Translations under genes and position numbers: made by a program | The notes under the pieces: generated by a model | Seen by the model: the letters and a program-made list of their open reading frames with translations, nothing else | The model's database searches: none | What the model was told of the DNA's origin: nothing | Shown: piece by piece, positions 17,208 to 29,269 of the stretch | Position numbering within the stretch: the stretch's first letter is position 1 | Layout of the letters: every line of letters starts with the position of its first letter | Source of the DNA: Watersipora subatra | Taxonomy: Eukaryota; Bryozoa; Gymnolaemata; Cheilostomatida; Watersiporidae | NCBI RefSeq assembly: GCF_963576615.1 | Contig: NC_088711.1 | Location: 7,372,869 to 7,436,868 of the forward strand | Direction: 5' to 3' | Length of the DNA stretch: 64,000 bases

Positions 17208-19346
17208 AGATGTGGTTGCGTCAAATTTGAGTTGATCTTAAAAGAAAGCATTTTTTTCTCTATCAGTTGATATGTTGTTTGTTGTGTTACGCGATCGCAT
17301 TGTTAAGATATTTGAAGATTGAAATCGAAAAAAAAATGTGCCCAGACTTGCCCAAAATGATGTCACGCGTTATACAACTTGTCTCTATCTCTCGTATTCA
17401 CATCGGCTATTTGCGATAAAAGTCTAGTCCTACGCGGCTCTATTGGCATATATCTTTTTTTGTATTTGCTCATGTTGGCTAGAATAAAATTTTAAATCCG
17501 GCTACAGATGCATTATTATGAATATTTCAAAGGCGTCAAATAACGAAAATTGAAAATTTGTTCTACTCACTTTCTCCACATGTTGTGTAAACATTTGGGT
17601 ACCGACTACCAATTCTACCGGTCTACGGTAATTCTGTCAAGCTAACTATGTTGAATAAGGTCTTTGTATCAGCACAGTTCCGCCGCTACCCATACTAACG
17701 ATATACAGCCTCCCATAATTCCCGCCCACCTTATGTCCGTTGCCTATCCTTGGGGTGGGGCTGTATATCATTGCCTCCACCGACTACAGTACTAGTTTCT
17801 TACTACCGTAAGTAAGTCGCGTCTTTGGAAAGAATATACATAGGGATAGAGTTTTAAGGATGAGAAGTCTGCTGCAAACTGAATTTGAACTCACATTCTC
17901 CAGTTCTGCGGACACCCATATACCATATCCAATTCACTACAATATTCGGCAAATCATGTTTTGCATTATCTTCAACAATATTATTTTATTATATAATTTT
18001 TACAAGCAAAAATATTTTCATATCGGCATAAAGCTTTTATTAAAAATATTCATCAAGTCGTGGCCACTCACATAGTTTTAGCTGATACAATAAGACAAAT
18101 TCATCTACTGCAACAACTCAAAAAAAACATCATGGTTTATGCAGCACACATTCATGTCTCTCTTTCCCCTTTATGGCAGTTTCCACACTGACAAAGCTGC
18201 TTCGGCTGGTGGGACGACATAAACATCCTGTAATCAGTAAAACAAATGCAATAAATATATGTCATTCATAGATATGTCATTCTAAAGCAAATCTACTGAA
18301 AGTTTTCAAATTGGGAGTTTGATAGATTGCGAGTGTAATTTTAAAAACGAATAAATGTTTAACAAAGGCACAAGTACGCCAAGCCAACGATTCGAAGCTT
18401 TGGTTCTAGAAGTTAAAGATTTGCATTGATCAATCGATTTTATTCACTTTCTATAAGTGAAAAGTGAACATCTTAAGTCAAATCATAAATCTAATTTACT
18501 AGATAAAACTGCCACAGAAAATTTGAAACAAATTTAGCTAGGTGAACCGATAAAAAATATAAAACGATGATTAGTGATAGCAAAAGTTATAATGTTATTA
18601 ATTAGTACATGTATTAATGAGTACTAGAATATTACCTTTAGTATATTCATCAATCTAAGCCATTGTATTGCTAGATGCTAAAGATTAAAAAGAAGCCGCC
18701 AAGAACTCACTGTACATACGTAACTTGCACGCGCAGGAAATTACATTTTAGCCTCAAACAGGGAAATATAATCTGAATGTAAACTCAACAGGAAACTCTA
18801 TAGGAGACTCAAAGTAAAAGATATATTTACCTCCATTCTCCGATTGTCCTCCGTAGAACTTTAACTACCTGAAGCCAAGAAAACTCCGAGTCACCTTCGC
18901 AGCAATTTTTACAATTATGTTGTTCGCCAATAAAACGTGTCGATCGAGTAATTCATTAAAATAACGATGTTAATTAACTTAGTAAATATCGATGTCCATG
19001 CGATTTAATAATAGAGTAAAATCCCTAAAAGTGAGATCACAGACAACGCGTTTTACGAGTGATAACATTTATTACGGCCTATATAAAAATTTCGCGCTGA
19101 TGATTGGCTAAGGAAGCGACCTCATATTTATCGCTTGTGATTTCTTTTCAAATGTATTGCTTATGACATCACGAAAGAAGCACCCGCTGGAACGTGAGCT
19201 TTTTAAAAGAGGGCCTCATTCAAACGCATATATCTCTGGATAGGGTTGGTCTAAAAAGACAAAAATGGCATCAAATTGTAGCTGATGTTTTAGCCTTTTA
19301 TGGGTCTTAATTTCATTAAATTGAATTTTTTGACGCAACCACATCT
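17208..19346. mobile_element. TTAA-flanked DNA transposon, family 2, copy 2 (2139 bp)
   Basis: TTAA at 17204-17207 and 19347-19350. Ends AGATGTGGTTGCGTCAAA and TGACGCAACCACATCT. Collinear with the copy at 12249-14301 over nearly its whole length, including the tRNA-like head (about 17860-17940) and the block with CAAACGCATATATCTCTGGA near the right end. Indels and substitutions are spread throughout. Confidence 0.75.
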
Positions 19347-19350
19347 TTAA

Positions 19351-19880
19351 AACCATACATACTATCTAAGGTCGCAGTTTTTTTCTATTGACGAGATGGG
19401 CCAATACGATAGTGAAGTATTGTTTTTTGTATCTTGTAGTCTTCATAACTGTCATATTTCATTCCTTTATTAATTGTTGCACGTATTGCCAACACAAAAA
19501 ATATGGGCGTTTTTAATGCCATTTCCTCAGCTATGCATCGCCTGCCTCTGATGCCGACCAAACTACTAGGGATCAAACGATTCGAGCTGGAGAAGGTAGT
19601 CGACTTATATGGCAGGTACATGTCAAAACCAGGATTTTTAAAGTAAACTTTACACATCGGCTTGTATGCTGGGTCAACTTGTACACAGGAATTTATGGTT
19701 GCTGCTGAGAAAACTACTGATACTTTTATAAACACAAATCTTTCCTCTATTTGCAAAAACAACTCATGAACCTTGACTCAAAAGTTGAACATCAATATTA
19801 CCAACTCTCTATAGGTTGAATCTTTCAAAAGTGCTTACTAAAACTTTGACTCGTCTCAGAGGCACGTAGAACTTTTTAAG
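19351..19880. other. unassigned sequence with a 125-codon open frame
   Basis: The minus strand is open from 19762 to 19385 (125 codons). No family is recognised, the flanks are transposons, and no splice or promoter signals support it. It may be a fragment of the element that was interrupted on its left by the family 2 copy. Confidence 0.25.
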
Positions 19881-21076
19881 ACTTGCAGGTTAGCTTGTTT
19901 GTTGTATGGAAATGTGGCAGATGGAGCAATGTTCAGAGTAAATTTCAAGGAGCTGATTAGCGTGATACCCAAAGGCAAAAAAGAGCTCGGGCAATTTTTT
20001 CGGAAAGATTAACCATCTTGAAAAGTTTTTGGCTTCTCTAGCTCAAGATTTCACAGCTCTCAGAATTCTACCTCAAAAGGATTCAGTCCGGCTCTGGAGC
20101 GCTGAATAGTCTAAGTAGTTTGAAAAGTTGAAACAACAGCTGTCCCAAGCGCCAATGCTGATGCCTTATGACCCGGAGATATTCTCCTGAGCACTGATGC
20201 ATCACCATTTGGGTTGGGAGCAGTCTTAATGCAGAAGCACGAGGGGCATTGGAGACCAGTAGCTTACGAATCTTGAGGTCTCAGTGGGACAAAGTCACAC
20301 GATGCACAAATAGGGAAAGAAGCTCTTGCAACTTCATGGGCTTGTGATTAGTTTCATTATCGTCTGGTTGGTAACGATTTTATTGTGCAAATGGACCACA
20401 AGCCCTCATCTCAGTTCTTTGAGATAATGAATTAGCTAAACTTCCATTTTGAGCAGAACATTTCTGCTGAAAATCATGGGCTATGACAAGGTACACGCCT
20501 GGAGAAAGCTGGTGATTGATGATACGTTATCTATAGCTGAAACTACTGACAGAGGAGCAAGAGAACCATAGTGAGCTACCCATTCAAGAAATTATTCTTC
20601 GTTTTTTCGTGACGTTATCTTATCGTTGTCGGCCATCTTTATAGACAATTTTATCGTTAAAAACATGAAGCTTTTGCAATAAATTTTTGAAAACGATGCT
20701 TTGGTTTGAAATGTTTTTATTATAGGATCAAAACAACACCAAAAAAGTACTATTAATCAAAAGAAAAAGGATCGTCTTCTACAAATATGGCGGCCTTTTC
20801 ATGAACGCGCGCATGTGCCAACGACTTGATGACGTACAAAAACCGATGGATTGCCATTGTCAGTGTCTAAGTCGAGGTTAGCTCGACTGCAAGCAGCAAC
20901 TTGAACTGATGAGGAGTGCCAGCTGCTGTTGAATTACATAGAAGATGGGTGGCCCCATTTCACAAAACGCAGTAGTGTCCAAAAACATTATTCCGCTAAA
21001 CACCATTTAACAACTGTAGACGGGGGTCATCTACTACTGAAACAAAATCTTCATACCACAACAGAACAGATCTTAA

Positions 21077-21949
21077 AGGTTGACTTGTAACAAAATTCAC
21101 ATTACAGTTATTTGGTATCAAAAGATTCACCATGTTTTACTCTTTTGTGTTGTAGGTGCCAAATACGTGGAAATGTGATTACAAGCATTTAAAAGCTCAA
21201 AAATGAAAAGCCGCCGAAGACTGGAATCTGTTTATTTCTCTGACGTAGTCATTACAGTTTGGTTATCGTCTTGTCACGTGATGTTCTCACGTGAATTGAA
21301 AGGCCAATAAAAAGCTCAATATAAACTTATCGTAGCACTAGTTTATGACAAACACTTCGGGTTTTACCGAAGACCCCGTATCAAATATAGATGCTCGCTA
21401 CTTTACAGTTTTGCTTCGGCATTATTCAATCGTCAAGTCGTAATCTGATCACGTGACCCAATACTTTGCAAATAATTTTTGCAGCACTTTCGATTATCAC
21501 AGGTGACCAACAGGCTCGTCATGATTATCAGACAATATGTACTCCTTCGAGGTAAGGTTAAAAAGTTTAACAATTTTTTACGGTAAGTTATAAGATATCA
21601 GTGCTAAAAGTGACAGCATTACAATGACGATAAAACAGACGCGTAAGAACAATAGACATGGTTTTATTAAATGCGTTAAGTATATTTGTGAAAAAATTTC
21701 GGCGAATGAAGTTGCATGAAAGTGTAAACAGAAACCATCCTGTAACAACTACGTCCCATTTGAGCAGTTTTGGAAAGCGAATCCAAACTATGGCGGTCTC
21801 GTGTAGCAGCGATTAAATGTTCATTTTTAGCTTTTAAGAGCTTGTAATCACATTCCCATATATTTTGCACCTACAACACAACAGAGTAAGACATGGTGAA
21901 TCTTATGATACCAAATAACTGTAATGTGAATTTTGTTGCAAGTCAACCT
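21077..21949. mobile_element. TTAA-flanked MITE, family 1, copy B (873 bp)
   Basis: TTAA at 21073-21076 and 21950-21953. Same inverted ends as copies A and C. It sits inside the integrase part of the Ty3-type relic: coding similarity stops at its left border and resumes at its right border. Confidence 0.88.
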
Positions 21950-22998
21950 TTAACAAAGTTCATAAAGGGCACCAGGGGAAGAACAAGTACATCCATAGTG
22001 CAAACTCTCTTGTTTGGTGGCCTGGAATTTCAGGTAAGATGAGAAAACTGGTTCAGCATTATACAAAATAAAAAGAGTTTAGAAGAATTCCAAGAGAACG
22101 TTTTTGTAGTACACCGTGACCAGGTAAAACATGGTGGGTGCTGGCTGTCAATTTATGCGAGTTCAATTCTCAGTTTCTGGTGATAATAGACTACTACAGA
22201 AGCTACATGATAGCTCGAAACTAACAAACTGGGATGACTACTATAGTCTAGCAAATCTTCAGACATAGAAAACTCCAAGCATGTCAGCTGCATGCTCGCA
22301 ATTTCCCACATATAAGCATGTCATCTGCATACTTGGACTCTCCAACTCACTAGTAAGCGATATTGCAGCAAATGTCAAAGGCGAACGCTTTCAGAAATTA
22401 AAATGGGACATCACTCAATTTACTTCAGCGCCCTCTGAAGAGTAAGAGTAATAGAGAAGCTGAGAGGGCAGTGAAAAGAATAATAAAGAAAACTGTCACT
22501 ATGCAGGCACTCCGAGCAGGTACAGAGAAATTTCCTCGAAAGTGGGTATTCACCAGCCCAGCTACTGCTCAATAGAAGATTGAACTCAATGGAGATTAGT
22601 AATCGCCGTTCAGAAAATGAAATGTACTTCCACAACAGCAACGGTTCTTAACCAGGGGGCAGAATTTTGGGATTTTAGGGGGGGGGGGAATTTGGCAGTT
22701 TGCCAAAGGGGATTTCCGTGGCACCAATTTTTCTTAAATAAAGGGCAGCGAGGAGTGAATGAACTTCAGTAGTTTCAACAAAGCCAAGATCTAAAACTGT
22801 GGAAAAGGTAAGGATTGCTACACTACATGCATATACATACCTGCAATATTAATATTTCAGTTACCGAATTGGTTTGCATAAACGTATAACATTTTGACAA
22901 TTTTCTCTGTAGCCTAACATATGTATGATGTTTTGCTTATGTAGATATTGAACGTATTCAAATATTTTGATTGCATATTCCATATTGTAGGTGTTAGA

Positions 22999-25278
22999 AA
23001 TGGTTAAAGACAAAAAGACGAACATATGATGATTCTTACCTAAACTATGGATTCACTTGTATGATTAAAAGCGGCATCGAAATACCATAATGTGTTTTGT
23101 GCATGAAAGTGCTTGCTAACGACTCCATGAAACCACATCAACTTAAGCAACGCTTAAAGGTTGACTTGCAACAAAACTCACATTACAGTTATTTGGTATC
23201 AAAAGATTCACCGTGTCTTACTCTGTTGTGTTGTAGGTGCCAAATATGTGGAAATGTGATTACAAGCTCTTAAAAGCTTAAAAACCAAAAGCCGCCGTAG
23301 ATTGGAATCAGTTTATTTCTCTGACGTAGTCATGAAACTTATTTATTGTCTTGCCACGTGATGTTCTCACGTGAATTGAAAGGCCAATAAAAAGCTCAAT
23401 ATAAACTTATCGTAGCACTAGTTTATGACAAACACTTCGGGTTTTACCAAAGGCCCCGTATCAAATACAGATGCTCGCTACTTTGCAATTTTGTTTCGGT
23501 TTGGTCTAATCGTCTAGTCATAATCTGATCATGTGACCCATACTTCACAAATAATTTCTGCAGCATTTTTCGATTATCACAGGTGACCAACAGGCTCGTC
23601 ATGATTATCAGACAATAATATGTACTCCAAGGTAAGGTTAAAAAATTAAACGAATTTTCACAGTAAGTTATAAGATATCACTGCTAAAAGTGACAGCATT
23701 ACAATGACGATAAAACAGACGCGTAAGAACAATAGACATGGTTTTATTGAATGCATGAAGTATATTTGTGAAAATATTTCGATGAATAAGGTTGCATGAA
23801 AGTGTAAACAGAACCCATCTACCAAAGCTATGTCACATTTGAGCCGTTTTGGAAAGAGAATCCAAACTACCGCGGTCTCGTGTGGCTGCGATTAACTGTT
23901 CGTTTTTGAGCTTTTCAAAGCTTGTAATCACATCTCCAATTATTTTACACCTACAACACAACAGAGTAAGACATGGTGAATCTTTTCATATCAAATAACT
24001 GTAATGTGAATTTTGTTGCAAGTCAACATTTAAGAAATAAACACTCAGAACACATGGATGAATTAAAGCCCTTCTTTGAAGCTAGAGAGAGAACTCAAGC
24101 GGGCAAAACTGGATTCCACTGGCAGCTTTCATATCCAGGTACAGGCCATTACCAAGGCATCCTATGCTCTGTCTTACCGTATCGCCAGAGATAAGAAGCC
24201 ACACACCATTGGTAAAACATTAGTTAAACCTTGTCTGCTGGAGTGTACTAAGATTACGCTTGGAGACACAGCCGCTCAAAAGATAGCTGAATTGCTTCAT
24301 TCACAGACAAGCACTAGCAGCAAAAACTCTTCCCAAAGGATTGCAGGAACACCTTTCTTCAGTGATTAAAGTAGTAAACTTTATCAAAGGGTCTGCCTTG
24401 CAAAAGTTGCAAAGATAAGGTCTCTTCCACAAGTTATGCGAAGATATGGATGCTGTGCACTCATCACTATTGTTCCACACCGAAGTTCGTTGGTTATCAA
24501 AGGGTAACATGCTTTCGCGTTTCTTCAATCTACGAGCAGAGGTCAATGAGTCCTTGAAAACTCATAACAATCCCAAACTACTGGCTTCAATGCAGGTGGA
24601 AGGCTTCCATCAGTGTCTTGCTTACCTGGTTGACATATTTGGTTCAATCAATGAAATGAAAACAAAAATGCAAGGTAGAGACAGAAATGTGTTGAATGTA
24701 ACTGATAGTATCAATGCATTCAAGGACAGGATCAAACTCTGGGCGGAAAGACTGGCTATTGGAAATGTAAGAGTTTCATTTTCAGTTCTGCATTCATTAG
24801 TTGACAAAAAAGCTCCTCCGCTTCTTCGCTAACCGACACAAAGCATCACTTGAACAGCTTGATAGCAGAGTTTGAAAGATATTTTCCAAAGTTAGATCCT
24901 AAGACAGAGCAATTGATAAGCCTGAACTGAGACTCTTTCAGGCGCAATGTCCACGAGATTCCGGAACAGCTTCAGGAGGAGTTTTTGGAGCTGACAAACA
25001 ACTGTACATTAAAAGATGACTTCAAGGAGCTATCAATAGAGCACTTTTGGGTTAAGGCCCAAAGATTGTATCCCAACGTAAACCTGGCCGCTTTCAAGAT
25101 GCTCATACCATCTGCTTCCACATATCTTTGCGAGCCAGCATTTTCAGCAATGCTAACCATAAAGAGCAAATCTAGAAACCGTTTGAAAGTAGAAGCTGAC
25201 CTACGGTGTGCATTATCTACAAAAACTCCTAACATCAAAATTCTGGTCAGCTCCAAACAAACACAGAAATCGCACTAG
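22999..25278 (+). pseudogene. hAT transposase pseudogene (ZBED5/FAM200/SCAND3-like)
   Basis: Pieces in order: a BED zinc-finger region (22999-23153, with CVLCMKVLANDSMKPHQLK-like text), the segment after the finger (24034-24360, with SYRIARDKKPHTIGKTL), the catalytic middle (24446-24832, with HTEVRWLSKGNMLSRFF) and the C-terminal dimerisation region (24985-25278, with STYLCEPAFSAM). Frames change between pieces and stops intervene, so it is inactive. The first and second pieces are separated by the family 1 MITE at a TTAA. Confidence 0.85.
23158..24029. mobile_element. TTAA-flanked MITE, family 1, copy C (872 bp), nested in hAT
   Basis: TTAA at 23154-23157 and 24030-24033. Removing the element and one TTAA joins CAACGC-TTAA-GAAATAAA, so the transposase reading frame runs straight through (KQRL-RNKHSEH). 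This fixes the target duplication as exactly TTAA. Confidence 0.92.
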
Positions 25279-25359
25279 TCTGCTGACTGTCTTACAATGA
25301 TAGATATATTGAGTTTCAATGTACATTCATTTTTAATATTCCATGTAAATACGACTGTA

Positions 25360-25535
25360 ATAAATGCATATGTACATGTATATATACATGCATATATACA
25401 TGTATATATACATGCATATATACATGTATATATACATGTATATATACATGTATATATACATGTATATATGCATTTATTACAGTCATATACATGTATATAT
25501 ATGTATGTATATGTATATAAGTTATATATGTAAAT
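25360..25535. repeat. ATACATGTAT/ATGCAT-type microsatellite
   Basis: Alternating TATATACATG and CATATATACA blocks of 12-24 bp, followed by TATATATG runs. Lies inside the hAT element, near its 3' end. Confidence 0.93.
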
Positions 25536-25900
25536 AAAGTTCACTATTTAGTTGCAGTGCATTTTGGAGGAGTTGGGAGGGGAAGGGAAATTTTTGTCTT
25601 TAGGTTTGGAAAAGGGAGAATGGGGCAAAAAAGATTAAGAACCACTGCACAACAGAGATGAGTTACTGAAAGCAAAACAGTGAAAATATGATCGGATACA
25701 TACAGTCCGAGACAGGAGTCCATTAATACTTTTACAGCCAGTCAACATTGCACATGTTCTAAAAAAGAAGCCACAAATGGCTATTGTGGTGGGTACTAAT
25801 GGTGGTGAAGAGCAGCATGAAAAAGATGGGAAGATGCTGAGACGAAGACTGAACACATGATAGGCCAGTTGAGGAGTTCACCAAGAAAAGAATGAAAACA

Positions 25901-28900
25901 AGCTCATTCTTACAGTAAATAACTTTACCTTATATCACATTACAATCATTAACTAACCAAGTAGATATTTTCTAAGTTCAAATCAACTTATTGAACTCTA
26001 GCAAAACTGGTAACATTCCATAATCAGAGCTGTATTCTCATGCTTCCTAGAAGGATCGGATTATTACTGGCAATAAGAGCATTAAGTACCATCTAAGTTT
26101 TTGGGCCGAGATTAAGAATTGAGATTGTGAAAAAAAGTACACGACAAAGAGATGCTAACAAGGCTTAGAGTTTTGCTGCAACAGACAATTAGGATTGGCA
26201 AGTCTCCGTAATAAACTTCTACAGAATCGTTTGCTGAGAGACTTCAACTCTGGAACTTAGCGTATAACATGTCACCCTAAATGAAAATTGAAAAATCATG
26301 CCGTGTATGTACGGTAAGACTTGACAGAACCAACATCAAAAAACACTGGTACATCTGGGTCTGGTCATAACGATACAAAACTTCCATAAAAACTAGAAAA
26401 AATCGGTATCATGCAATTACACTATCTTGCTTGCCTATTATCTATTTAAAAAAAACGTTGCGAGTTTGATTGAGCAGATTGAACGTAGTGCTCATTTGTT
26501 CATTCACAATTAAAAAAAAATTGGTAATGACATTAGCGTTATCATGATCTTCACAACACACCTTTCAGAAACAAACTTATTGTGCCTCGGCTGTTCAGTC
26601 TTTCTGTTGTGGGGACTTCTCAAAGGACTCAAAGACGAAGGCTCTCTCTCATACAACGGGTTTCTAAAAAGAAAAGTTACACGTTCATAGTTCGGGCTTG
26701 CCCTGATCATAATTGGCAACGAGCTACTCATATGGCATATACATGTATTCGGACAACGATGTAAGCTATCGGAGACCATTCAGCTGAACTCCACAAATAA
26801 TTTCCATCACAGTCAAAAACTTAATAAGCAACCATGTTTATTCAAGCCCACAATTTCAGTCATACGACATTCTGGTCACTGTAAACAAAACAAAATCCTA
26901 AAAAATTGAGCATCTACAAATACCAAATCCTTTTCGAGGGCTTGCATGATTTAAACATTGTTTAATCCTTATGTTCAAAGCATGCATGTTCAAAGCTTGA
27001 AAATAAAATAACATGGCATCTAGAGCTAATGGAAATTGTGTTATCCACTATATGTACTAAACGTTACCCAGCACTTCCTTCACTATAGATGTACTTGTTG
27101 AATTCCATCGTAGACAAGTCTTGTATTTCTGGTGCCACTCAAAATTCTGGTTCATAAACTTAAAATGTTGATCGATATATACTATATGCTGACATACAGA
27201 TTATATTTCCCGCCAACAGGATGTCAGAGCATTACGAGTAGTAAGAGCAGTACGCCAAAATTGCGGGTTAGCGGATAGATTTCTCTATGGCAACATATAA
27301 ACAAAGCTCATCGACTGCGAAGACTACATTCGCGTTACTGTAATATTGAGTAGACGAGTAAATATGCAGACGCGGCAGATTTAAATGCTCGGTGTAAAAA
27401 GGCTCCTTACATTAATGTCTCAGGTGAAGTTTCAGAGCCACGCAAGAGCTCGAGGCTTCAGTTCGTTTTTTCCTGTACAATTCGCCAATATGCAAAAAAC
27501 TTAATTACTTATGGATTAGAGCTGAAATACTGCTAGTGAGTAGTTTACCATATTATTTTACAGTATATTATAGGCATCATTAATGCCCAGATCATAACAA
27601 GAACTGTTGGAAAATGCGTTGAGATCTTTGGGTTGGAAATATTACTTCTTAGCAACTTATTTTCCTGTGAGGTTGTGCATGATGTTATGATTATGTTAGT
27701 TACTATCAAGCACCACAACACTCGACAGAAAGCAGGTCTGTTTGTGCCAACAATCCGGACAAATGCGTTTTTTAATTCTTTTTGGCCGAGAACAACTCGA
27801 GACCTGAGAGGTTTTTAGTAAAGAATTTTTGTAATAAAAGAGTTCCCACGCCTTTCCTTCTTTCTAGAAGGGTGTAGTGGGAAAATTTTGGATTAGATTA
27901 GATGAAGCTATGGTGTTCATTTAGAGCACGTGAAAAATTATTCAGATTAACGTGATGTTGGATTAGGGTTACGATGTAAGTCTATTCTCAGTTTTCTGCT
28001 GTGAGAATACGAGAAGATTTACAACAGAAAACCATTTCACCATTTCGATTTGATATTCATTACGGATTTGATCAACACCTTGGAGTATAGTGTTGATGCA
28101 TACTCACATTGATTCTCTAGCATTTTTATTAACTATGCCGTTGTGTCATCACTGTGTGTTGTAACTTGGTTAGTCGTAACAGTAATAGAGTCAGCTCTGC
28201 TATAGATACATGAATGTGGTATGGTGCTAGATTGCTTCAAGGGGTATTTCAGAAAAAAAAACATACATTCTGTTATCAGACACAATTTAAATTAAGGCTC
28301 ATTTTTACTGCTTTATTTTTTTAGATGAGATTATTTAGGAGTTTTTGATTACTGTGTAATTTGTTAGAGTATCTGTATGAACTGAATGTATATTTTAAAT
28401 ATTTATACATGCATAATGTTCCATTACCTAGTGTTTCGTTTAGTTGATTTTGTCATATAATTTCAAATAGTCTAGTGGATGTAAAAACAACACCATTTGC
28501 TTTCTTTAATAAACTGAGAATTTTGTTCTTCTCTGTAAGACATGCTGTAGATTAATTGCCCTTGTTCTTTTTTGTGTATTTCTCGTGTTCTAATGTTCTG
28601 CAATGCTATGCAGATTTTCATGCTTATGAATGCTAGTTTAGTATGCCTTCCGGTCTGGTGAGCTATAAATTATAGTTGCTAGGCAACACTAGGTTACATC
28701 ACCCTACTGTGATAGGCTAGTGGACAATGCCGGCCTGGTGTCTTAACTTTGAGGAATACTCTTCATTATATCATTAAAATACACTGCAGGTTTTTTATTT
28801 TAATTTATGTGATCATTCTTTTGATGGGGATAGATAGGCACAAAAATGAATACCACTGCTTGTCCATTTGTAGCTCATTATCATCGATTTACCTGCATTC

Positions 28901-28950
28901 TGCATTGTTTAGGCCTTATCTAACTTTCATGGTTCTTATGGTTATTTTAG
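25901..28950. other. intergenic sequence upstream of CDC25
   Basis: No exon or transposon protein recognised. Contains a CDE/CHR-like site at 27371-27388, listed separately. A non-coding first exon of CDC25 could lie here: CTCAG followed by GTGAAG at about 27419-27426 would serve as a donor, but this is unproven. Confidence 0.35.
27371..27388 (+). promoter_or_regulatory. possible CDE/CHR-type cell-cycle element
   Basis: CGCGGCAGATTTAAATGC has a GCGG block, a 4-base spacer and TTTAAATG, the layout of the paired CDE/CHR repressor site in mitotic gene promoters including vertebrate CDC25C (CHR core TTTGAA or TTTAAA). About 1.6 kb upstream of the first recognised CDC25 exon. Short motif, so chance is possible. 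Confidence 0.3.
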
Positions 28951-29042
28951 GTGTCTTGAAGCAGTCACAAATACTGCTCACCCTGTTGGAATGCATCACA
29001 GATACAGCGGTAATAGGCAAACTTACCTACTCTTGTGTGAAC

Positions 29043-29269
29043 ATGTTCAGCAGTTATGTTGAAAAGGAAAATGCATGCCTTGGCAAACCAGTGATAAAGG
29101 AGAGCGACATTGACCGAGTTCGACGCAATCTCTCCATACCACTTCAAATCCGAAACGAACTCGAAAACAATAATAATGCATCAAAACCTTTGGCATTGCC
29201 ATTATCAGGTGGCCGATGTGGCTATTCTCCTGTTACTGAACTTGCTTACGATTTTACAGAGCTCGCAGC
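29043..29269 (+). CDS. CDC25: CDC25 exon 1 (first recognised)
   Basis: ATG at 29043 ([14 protein letters not shown]), ending with [14 protein letters not shown] before donor GTGAGT. SPVT...L resembles the early conserved block of CDC25 proteins. The frame is open to about 28749, and a T-rich acceptor at 28949-28950 could make this an internal exon. Confidence 0.75.

Larger units (their letters stand above)
22639..25647 (+). mobile_element. hAT transposon with exact 8-bp target duplication
   Basis: CACAACAG occurs at 22631-22638 and 25648-25655, immediately outside the ends CAACGGTTCTTAACC and (inverted) CAGTGGTTCTTAATC. An 8-bp duplication and such CAG/CAA...GGTTCTTAA ends are hAT hallmarks. 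The 3009 bp include an 872-bp family 1 MITE. Inside is a broken ZBED5/FAM200/SCAND3-type transposase. The insertion site lies in the Ty3-type relic. Confidence 0.93.
19880..25900 (+). pseudogene. Ty3-type retrotransposon pol relic, interrupted by other elements
   Basis: The non-inserted sequence carries, in order, the end of a reverse transcriptase and an RNase H-like region (about 19990-20480), a linker, the HHCC/integrase entry region ending in a WWPGI-like motif (21954-22040), integrase core fragments (22150-22330), an SPAQLL-like C-terminal segment (22555-22580) and a continuation after 25656. Stops and frameshifts are present throughout; it is not functional. A family 1 MITE and a hAT element split it. 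No long terminal repeats or gag were seen; the 5' part is missing. A stretch at about 20590-20850 does not fit pol and may be a further small insertion. Confidence 0.75.

Noticed and set aside
21676..21870. 64-codon minus-strand frame in MITE copy B
   Set aside because: It lies in the inverted-repeat arm; the matching regions of copies A and C are not kept open, so it is not a conserved protein.
24300..25256. Minus-strand open frames of 60-94 codons
   Set aside because: They are shadows of the plus-strand hAT transposase pieces.
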